NCBI GenBank assembly: GCA_964489015.1
Contig: CAZAXD010000004.1
Location: forward strand, 44,603 to 108,602
Length of the DNA: 64,000 bases
Direction: 5' to 3'
From: JAPYWM01 sp964489015
Lineage (GTDB): Bacteria; Bacteroidota; Bacteroidia; SpSt-205
Below are positions 58,632 through 64,000 of the stretch, one piece after another. The notes under the pieces are model-generated. The model was not told the DNA's origin, did not search any database, and saw only the letters and a program-made list of their open reading frames with translations. The position numbers and the translations under genes were made by a program. Position 1 is the first letter of the stretch. Every line of letters begins with the position of its first letter.

Positions 58632-60096
58632 TCTCTGGGCGGCTTACTTAGCGGGAGAGGCATGGCTGGGGCCACTGGTGTCGTGGCCATGGGGGCGGGT
58701 AGATTGGCGGGCGATTGCGCGCGAGCGAGCTCTTTATCCAGTAGACCGCAGGGCTCTGGTCGACGTGCTAAGCCGGCAATCTGCTCCTTACAGCGTTTCC
58801 GATACGGCCCTCTCAGAGAGCCTACGCCTGCTAGAGGCCGAAACGACGTATGTCGTGGTAACGGGACAGCAGGTAGGCTGGCTTACAGGGCCGCTTTATA
58901 CGATCTACAAGGCGGTAAGTGTTATCCAAGCCGCTCGATTCATCGAGGCGCAATTAGGATCGCCGTATCGAGTGGTGCCGGTTTTTTGGATGGCTTCGGA
59001 GGATCACGATGCGGCAGAGGTGAACTGGATTGCGCTGGGCTGGCAGCAGCGGCTTGTATACCAAGGTACCTTTCAGGGGCCGGTGGGGCGGCATCGGATC
59101 GTGCCGGCTTTTCCACCGCAGGTGGAGGGCTTGGCTCTGCAGACGTATTACGAGGTGGGACAGCAATGGGAGGAAGCTTTCCGCGCGGCCTTGTATGCGC
59201 TATTTCGGGGGACTGGGCTCGTGATCCTCTCGCCAGATGATGCGCAGCTCAAGGCACTCGCTCAAGATGTGTGGGAAAAGGAGCTTCGGGAGGGCGTCGC
59301 AGTGACAGCTCACGCGCAGGCTGCGGCTTATTTGCGGAGTCAGCAGGTACGCCCCCGACTAAACCCACAGCCGGTGAATCTCTTTTGGTTAAGCGATCAG
59401 GAGCGGGTCTACATCAGACCGGAGGAGCGTCAGGCCGCGCTTCAGGCTGCGTACCAGGATCCGGCCCGTCTGAGCCCGAATGTGCTCCTACGGCCGGTCT
59501 TTCAGGAGCGAATCCTACCTAGCTTAGCATATGTAGCGGGACCAGCGGAGCTAGCGTACTGGCTCGAACTGCGTCCCGTCTTTGAGCGGTTTGATGTGTT
59601 TTTCCCAGTGCTTTGGCCGCGCCTACGGGGACGCGTCGTAGATAACGTGCCCGAAGCCTTGGAGCCCTTCTTAGATGAACTGTTTGAACGGCCATGGGGG
59701 ACTTGGGTCCAGCAGCTTATTCAAACCTGGGAGGCTTCTGCTATCGCCGAGCTTGCGGATAGATTGGCTCTCCATCGTCCAGCCTGGGAAGCATTCGCAG
59801 ACATGCCGCAGGCCCAAGCTACGCTTCGCCGCCTGTGGCTGCGTTGGACTCAGGTCGCGCGACATGAGCTTTATCAGAGGCTGAGGCGCAAACACACTGC
59901 TACGCTAGAGGCTCTACGACTCTGGCGATTTAGCATAGAGCCAGAAGGGCAGCAGCAGGAACGTGTGCTCACTATTCATGCCATCACCTCGGACCCAGCA
60001 GGTTGGATCCGGACCCTACTTTCAGCGCCACATCGGCCTGGACAATGGCATTTATTTAGGGTAAAAGGCGCTGCGTTTCTACGGGGAGAGTGCTGA
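58624..60096 (+). CDS. bshC: Bacillithiol biosynthesis protein BshC (putative cysteine ligase)
   Basis: A 490-residue protein of the BshC family, which is thought to add cysteine to glucosaminyl-malate in the last step of bacillithiol synthesis. The family segment YVVVTGQQVGWLTGPLYTIYKA is at about residues 76-97, here with key residues TGQQ and GPLYT, followed by VPVFWMASEDHDAAEVN. The rest shows the helical arm and Rossmann-like core expected for BshC, of somewhat short length. The GTG start overlaps the DUF445 gene. BshA and BshB are not in this window. Its 3' end overlaps the convergent queF by 41 bases. Confidence 0.92.
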   Translation: MANLWAAYLAGEAWLGPLVSWPWGRVDWRAIARERALYPVDRRALVDVLSRQSAPYSVSDTALSESLRLLEAETTYVVVTGQQVGWLTGPLYTIYKAVSVIQAARFIEAQLGSPYRVVPVFWMASEDHDAAEVNWIALGWQQRLVYQGTFQGPVGRHRIVPAFPPQVEGLALQTYYEVGQQWEEAFRAALYALFRGTGLVILSPDDAQLKALAQDVWEKELREGVAVTAHAQAAAYLRSQQVRPRLNPQPVNLFWLSDQERVYIRPEERQAALQAAYQDPARLSPNVLLRPVFQERILPSLAYVAGPAELAYWLELRPVFERFDVFFPVLWPRLRGRVVDNVPEALEPFLDELFERPWGTWVQQLIQTWEASAIAELADRLALHRPAWEAFADMPQAQATLRRLWLRWTQVARHELYQRLRRKHTATLEALRLWRFSIEPEGQQQERVLTIHAITSDPAGWIRTLLSAPHRPGQWHLFRVKGAAFLRGEC

Positions 60097-60481
60097 GATC
60101 ACCCCGGGCTAAGTGCACCGTAGTAAGGATGCCGCCACGAATATTATAGCGCAGAGAGAGCCGCATATACCGAGGCTTTAGCACAGCCCAGAGGTCCTCA
60201 AAGATGAGGTCAGCGGCCGGCTCCTGAAAAATCTGCGCCTCCCGATAGCTAAAAAGGTAAAGCTTGAGGGACTTGAGCTCGAGACAGCGGTCAGAGGGGA
60301 CATACCAAACGTCTAAAGTGCCAATGTCGGGAAGCCCCGTGCCCGGGCAGACTGCGCTAAACTCCTCTGTGTGCAGGTGAATGACCTGTGGCACCTCCGT
60401 GCAAAAAGCAAAGGTTTCGAGGATGGCCCGCCGCTCAGGACTGCGGACCTCGTCTCGGGTGTCGGCGATGCGAGTGGGCAT
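60056..60481 (-). CDS. queF: NADPH-dependent preQ0 reductase QueF
   Basis: A 141-residue unimodular (YkvM-type) QueF, which reduces preQ0 to preQ1 in queuosine synthesis. The nucleophilic cysteine is Cys45 in EEFSAVCPGTGLPD, with Asp52 as proton donor, and the NADPH-binding segment ELKSLKLYLFSYRE follows. The length is typical of the short form. It lies behind the rluB gene with a 47-base overlap on the same strand, so two tRNA or rRNA modification enzymes share a transcript. Its tail overlaps bshC on the other strand. Confidence 0.95.
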   Translation of the reverse strand: MPTRIADTRDEVRSPERRAILETFAFCTEVPQVIHLHTEEFSAVCPGTGLPDIGTLDVWYVPSDRCLELKSLKLYLFSYREAQIFQEPAADLIFEDLWAVLKPRYMRLSLRYNIRGGILTTVHLARGDLSTLPVETQRLLP

Positions 60482-61277
60482 GCGTTTCGGATTTGGGCAA
60501 GGTCATTGGACGACTAAGGGGCTTGGGCAAGGGCTTAGCAGTCGAAGGCTTCTTTAGCATCTGCAGCCAGCCAATCTCTTGGGCAGTAAGGAAGCGCCAC
60601 TGACCACGCGGTACGCCTTTGCGAGTGATCGGCCCAAAGGCTATCCGATCCAGGCTCTTGAGGCGATAGCCTAGCTTTTCGAGGAGGCGTCGAACGATGT
60701 GCTTACGGCCGATATGCAACGTGATAATCAAGGTATATGGGTCCTCTAAGTAAGCGTCATCAGCTTTGGCGGGACCGTCTTCCAAAACGACCCCTTCCAG
60801 TAATTTTTGAACTAAGGCTTGGGTCATAGGCTTGACGGTGGTGGCCTGGTACGTACGGGGTACCTTGGTAGAAGGGTGTAGGAGCTTCTGCGCTAAGGCG
60901 CCATCGTTGGTAAGGAGTAGGATACCTGTGGTATTGCGGTCTAGACGACCTACCGGATATAAACGCACCGCCGGCGCGCCTTCGAGTAGGTCCAGCACGG
61001 TCTGGCGACCTTGGGGGTCTTTGGCCGTGCACAAGGTGTTTTTCGGCTTATTGAGAAGGATATAGACAGGCTTTTCTGGGCGGAGGGGGCGCCCCTTGAA
61101 GGTAACCGTATCCTTCTCTAGGTGAACGAGCATGCCAGGCTCGCGGATAATCTGACCATTCACGCTAACAAGACCATTTTGAATAAGCTTGACAGCTGCC
61201 CGACGGGAAGCGATGCCTGCTAAGGCTAAGTAGTGATTGAGACGAACCTGGGTACGGGAGGAGGTAGGGTCAGCCAT
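60435..61277 (-). CDS. 23S rRNA pseudouridine synthase, RluB/RsuA family
   Basis: A 280-residue enzyme. An N-terminal S4 RNA-binding domain (RLNHYLALAGIASRRAA, about 9-65) is followed by an RsuA-type catalytic domain with the active-site aspartate in PVGRLDRNTTGLLLL-like sequence (here VGRLDRNTTGILLL). The HIGRKHIVRRLLEKLG block near residue 197 is also typical. It should modify uridine in 23S rRNA, as RluB does at 2605 in E. coli. A basic Pro/Lys/His tail of about 45 residues extends past the catalytic fold and is encoded over the start of queF. The ATG at 61277 is 6 nt from a consensus box. Confidence 0.92.
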   Translation of the reverse strand: MADPTSSRTQVRLNHYLALAGIASRRAAVKLIQNGLVSVNGQIIREPGMLVHLEKDTVTFKGRPLRPEKPVYILLNKPKNTLCTAKDPQGRQTVLDLLEGAPAVRLYPVGRLDRNTTGILLLTNDGALAQKLLHPSTKVPRTYQATTVKPMTQALVQKLLEGVVLEDGPAKADDAYLEDPYTLIITLHIGRKHIVRRLLEKLGYRLKSLDRIAFGPITRKGVPRGQWRFLTAQEIGWLQMLKKPSTAKPLPKPLSRPMTLPKSETHAHSHRRHPRRGPQS

Positions 61278-61283
61278 AACTAC

Positions 61284-61291
61284 CAAAGGTA
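61284..61291 (-). promoter_or_regulatory. -7 promoter box TACCTTTG for rluB-queF
   Basis: An exact TAnnTTTG match on the minus strand, 6 nt before the ATG at 61277. Confidence 0.6.
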
Positions 61292-61312
61292 CATGAATTT
61301 AGCCATAGCTCG

Positions 61313-61320
61313 TATTTTTG
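61313..61320 (+). promoter_or_regulatory. -7 promoter box TATTTTTG for nuoB
   Basis: An exact TAnnTTTG match, 4 nt before the GTG at 61325. The divergent rluB box is 21 bases away. Confidence 0.6.
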
Positions 61321-61324
61321 ACTG

Positions 61325-61777
61325 GTGCAGGAGAGTGGGTATGTCTTAACGAAGCTAGAGGAGGCGCTGCGATGGGCGGAGAGTCGGTCCATTTGGCCTT
61401 TGACGTTTGGCTTAGCCTGCTGTGCGATCGAGATGATGAGCGCTTACGCCAGTCATTATGACTTGGATCGGTATGGGGTCTTTCCACGAGCCACGCCGCG
61501 GCAGGCTGACCTGCTCATCGTATCGGGAACGGTCACAGCCAAGATGGCCGAGCGTATTCGACTTTTGTATGAGCAGATGCCAGCGCCTAAGTACGTGATT
61601 GCGATGGGTGCGTGTGCGACCGCAGGTGGCCCCTACTGGCAGCATGGCTATCATGTGGTAAAGGGCGTAGATAAAGTGATCCCCGTCGATGTATATGTGC
61701 CGGGCTGTCCGCCGCGGCCAGAAGCCCTTATTGATGGTATCCTCCAACTTCGTCAAAAGATTGCAAAAGGTCGATAA
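61325..61777 (+). CDS. nuoB: NADH-quinone oxidoreductase subunit B
   Basis: A 150-residue subunit of complex I that holds iron-sulfur cluster N2, the last electron carrier before the quinone. The four cysteine ligands are in [11 protein letters not shown] (Cys32, Cys33), [10 protein letters not shown] and [11 protein letters not shown]. The N-terminus is short compared with many NuoB, starting a few residues before [15 protein letters not shown]. The GTG start is supported by a consensus box 4 nt upstream. Neighbours are RNA modification genes, not nuo genes; nuoM is at 28234. Its 3' end overlaps the next gene by 44 bases. Confidence 0.95.
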   Translation: MQESGYVLTKLEEALRWAESRSIWPLTFGLACCAIEMMSAYASHYDLDRYGVFPRATPRQADLLIVSGTVTAKMAERIRLLYEQMPAPKYVIAMGACATAGGPYWQHGYHVVKGVDKVIPVDVYVPGCPPRPEALIDGILQLRQKIAKGR

Positions 61778-62423
61778 GCCCTTTATCGTTGCCCAAACCG
61801 AGCAGGAGGTCATCGTCTGTAAGCCGGCCGGCATGCCAGCCCAGCGCGATGCCAGTGGAGATTTAGATGTTCTTACGTGGGCTCGTCGAATGCTGGGGTT
61901 ACCCTTGCATTTGGTGCATCGGCTAGACCGACCGGTAGGTGGGCTTCTTTTACTGGCCAAAACCTCCCAGGGAGCTGCTTACTGGAGTCGGCGCTTCCGA
62001 GAAGGGCGTATACAAAAAGTCTACTTGGCGGTCACGGCGACGCCGTTATACCCCGCTTTTGGAGAACTACGACATTACCTAGCGCGTGATACGCGTCGGC
62101 ATCGGGCCCAGGTCTTTTACACGCCAAAAGCTGGTACGACATTAGCGGTTTTGCGCTACCAGGTTCTAGCAGAGAGAGGGGGGCAAAGCTTAGCCCGCAT
62201 CACGCTGGGGACGGGACGATTCCATCAGATTCGAGCGCAGCTAGCTGAGGTTGGTAGCCCTATCATTGGCGATGTGAAGTATGGGTATACGCCGCCGGCG
62301 CCGGATCCGCGTGCTATCGCCCTCTGGGCTGTGCAATTGGAGACGTGGCGGGTTCTGCCGCCTCTAGAGCATCCTTATTGGGCCCCGTGGCAGGTGCATT
62401 TGACTAACCATCGGGTGGGCTAG
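61734..62423 (+). CDS. RluA-family pseudouridine synthase
   Basis: A 229-residue enzyme of the RluA/RluC/RluD family without an S4 domain. The active-site motif is [18 protein letters not shown], with the catalytic aspartate in HRLDRP. Later blocks are [30 protein letters not shown] and IIGDVKYGY. It modifies uridines in rRNA or tRNA; the target is unknown. I start at the ATG at 61734, inside the end of nuoB, because the family N-terminus fits; a longer frame reaches 61689. The short spacing means nuoB and this gene share a transcript. Confidence 0.9.
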   Translation: MVSSNFVKRLQKVDKPFIVAQTEQEVIVCKPAGMPAQRDASGDLDVLTWARRMLGLPLHLVHRLDRPVGGLLLLAKTSQGAAYWSRRFREGRIQKVYLAVTATPLYPAFGELRHYLARDTRRHRAQVFYTPKAGTTLAVLRYQVLAERGGQSLARITLGTGRFHQIRAQLAEVGSPIIGDVKYGYTPPAPDPRAIALWAVQLETWRVLPPLEHPYWAPWQVHLTNHRVG

Positions 62424-62518
62424 GTTCTGTGGACCGACGCTTAAAGCTACCAAGCTGAATAGGGAATTTGTGTGCTTAGCTGGAATAGACTAATCGAAAG
62501 GCGTAATATGGAACTACG

Positions 62519-62526
62519 TATATTTG
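62519..62526 (+). promoter_or_regulatory. -7 promoter box TATATTTG of the decayed SBBP gene
   Basis: An exact TAnnTTTG match, 9 nt before the ATG at 62536. The 112-base space after the previous gene shows no other feature. Confidence 0.5.
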
Positions 62527-62535
62527 TAGAGGGGT

Positions 62536-64000
62536 ATGCAAGCTAATAGTAGCTTTCTAAGGGGCACCGTCTTAGTGGGCGCGATGGTTTGGCGACTTAT
62601 GCTAGATCAGAAGCCGATGTGCTGCCTACGGACTTCTTGCGTAGCGAGATTGGTAGGGCGCCGATGGGCGCTAAGCTGAGGCCGGTCCCCGGCACGCGAT
62701 GGGCTGAGACCTGGGGACTTGATGTTAAACCCAAGGTGGCGGCGACTACCGCGTGGTTTGAACAAAACCGCGGTCAAGTCATGGCCCCCGACTGGCAGCA
62801 GCGGCCGGACATTCTATACTACGGTGTTTGCGGGGGGGCTTAGCGTCTATGTGCGGAAAGACGGCATAAGTTATCAGGTGGTACAGCCCGAACAGTGGCA
62901 AATCGCTCACGTGCGCATACATGATTCTGTGCTGAGAGAGTATTCCCCCCGGCCGTCTACGACGAGCTGGCGGATTTGGTGGGTAGATATTGACTTTGTA
63001 GAAGGAACTATTCAAAGCGTGGAGGCAAGCGAGCCCTTGCCAGGCTACATTAACTACTACAATGTGCCAGCGGGAGTCGAGCCGGTGCTTTTCTTGCAGC
63101 GATATAAGCAGCTTCGTTTAAAAGAGGTATGGCCTGGGGTGGACATGCTGCTATTTGAGCGAGATGGCAAGTTAGAAGTAGAATGGCATCTGGCTAAAGC
63201 GGAAGCTTATCGACGGATACGTCTCCGACTAAGTGGTGGAGCGGTTAGCGTGGCATAGGGAGAGCTGACAGTCCGAAGCGGGATGGGAGAGATTCGAGAT
63301 GGACAGGTCATTGCCCAGCAATGCGGCCGGGTGCTACGCAGTGGCTGATGGGTCCCAGGCGGCGAAGTGGGTATCGAGGTAGAGGGCTATCAGGCCGGAG
63401 AGCCGCTCGTATTAGATCCGCTTGTACGGCTATGGGGAACTTACTTCGGGGGCTCGGGCTATGAAAGGTCTATTTTTATGGCTGCTGGGGATGGGGGGCT
63501 ACTTACCTATCCGGCTCTACTAGCAGTCTAGCTAACATTGCCACCTCCTGTGCTCATCAGACAGTCTACGGCGGTCCTGCAACCGATGCCTTTGTGGCAA
63601 AGTTTGACGCTAATGGCCTGTTAGTCTGGGCGACGTACTATGGTGGCGATTTAGCCGATGAAGGGTATGGTTGCTTCGTCGATGGCACTGGGGCCGTGTA
63701 TCTGGCAGGCTATGCCGCTATTGCGGCTAATATCGCCACGGCTGGGTCTCACCAGCCTTCCTCAGGAGGTTCAGGCGATGCTTTCCTAGCGAAATTCAAT
63801 GCGAATGGGGTTCGGCAGTGGGCGACCTATTATGGCGGGAGTGCTATAGATGTGGGTCGTGTTTGTTTCGTAGCAGCAAATGGGGTTATCTACTTAGCTG
63901 GGTATACCGCTAGCGCAAATGCCATAGCGACCAGTGGAGCCCATCAGACTACAAATGGGGGCAATCATGACCTCTTTCTGGTGAGGTTCGATCCTAATGG
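62536..64000 (+). pseudogene. Decayed SBBP-repeat surface protein (continues past window end)
   Basis: Across three frames this region encodes an exported protein: a signal-like start (MQANSSFLRGTVLVGAMV), then a domain with WFEQNRGQ, DILYYGVCGGLSVYVRKDG and PLVRLWGTYFGGSGYE, then SBBP beta-propeller repeats such as DAFVAKFDANGLLVWATYYGG and, in the next repeat, FLAKFNANGVRQWATYYGG. It is broken by a probable 1-base loss in a T-run near 62588, one extra G in a G7 run at 62832-62838, a TAG at 63256-63258, a TGA at 63346-63348, and a base loss in a G6 run at 63493-63498. The reading frame after that is open to the window end. Intact relatives are large secreted proteins, often with a T9SS tail. 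Confidence 0.8.

Noticed and set aside
58662..59240. A 192-codon open frame overlapping bshC in another frame
   Set aside because: It has the low-complexity Gly/Arg/Ala composition of a shifted frame of a GC-rich gene, and bshC is clearly the coding frame.
62424..62518. tRNA or ncRNA gene after the RluA-type gene
   Set aside because: No cloverleaf arms, no TTC-type T-loop and no terminator hairpin were found. The same holds for the other short intergenic spaces.
62832..62838. Poly-G phase variation as the main explanation of the SBBP gene
   Set aside because: Two in-frame stop codons and a further shift remain whatever the length of the G-run, so decay is the simpler explanation. The tract is kept as something to check.

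Overview
The window reads as a compact chromosome segment of a member of the Bacteroidota, moderately GC-rich and possibly from a warm habitat. Pointers to the phylum are C-terminal type IX secretion sorting domains (34821-36278, 49333-50613), TonB receptors with a carboxypeptidase-like N-terminal repeat, SiaB/SiaC and SpoIIE signalling genes, a DUF5777 barrel gene, and above all the Bacteroidota -7 promoter box TAnnTTTG in front of about thirty genes. Shine-Dalgarno sequences are essentially absent. Futalosine menaquinone genes, a TrpB2-type tryptophan synthase, a membrane pyrophosphatase, bacillithiol synthesis (BshC) and queuosine genes (QueF, YhhQ) add metabolic colour. The species cannot be named from sequence alone. 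A run of exactly 100 N (28077-28176) shows this is a scaffold, probably from a draft or metagenome assembly.

Layout. 1-3500 (minus strand): mqnA (cut by the window edge), a histidine phosphatase, mqnE and trpB2, the last behind a long leader with a small two-Trp ORF. 3539-9257: a sodium/solute symporter, a decayed TPR-SpoIIE phosphatase gene and aspS. 9271-16562: a small unknown gene, an MBL hydrolase, a PEBP protein, a GAF/PAS/SpoIIE phosphatase, then two SiaB-SiaC pairs and a coiled-coil membrane protein. This is the most interesting signalling block. 16567-20319: hydroxyacyl-CoA dehydrogenase, MBL hydrolase, an acidic-tailed STAS protein, RNase Z and YhhQ. 20268-24489: FAH-family gene and bioD, divergent from gltA and an APC permease. 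24476-28063: three tandem exported VGIGT proteins. 28234-34659 (minus): nuoM, three small envelope genes, a membrane patatin, dut, PCD and smpB. 34821-41528: a T9SS cargo, comEC, a frameshifted glmS, two envelope proteins and a ccmC-like gene. 41578-50613 (plus): moxR, glpK, APC permease, hppA, TonB receptor, T9SS cargo. 50664-57519 (minus): YceI, DUF5777, cytochrome c, dapA, a large TonB receptor and an M20 hydrolase. 57546-62423: DUF445, bshC, queF (minus), rluB (minus), nuoB and an RluA-type synthase. 62536 to the end: a decayed SBBP-repeat surface protein gene.

How it works together. Genes overlap or abut almost everywhere; no gene-free stretch exceeds about 230 bases and none of those spaces contains a tRNA, rRNA, CRISPR or mobile element that I can see. 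In fifteen to sixteen cases the -7 box lies exactly 4 nt before an ATG or GTG, which predicts leaderless mRNAs and also settles many start codons. Several divergent pairs have -7 boxes so close that the promoters must overlap. Three genes are broken: the TPR-SpoIIE gene and the SBBP gene carry both nonsense codons and frameshifts and look like true pseudogenes, while glmS has one frameshift that could be real or an assembly error.
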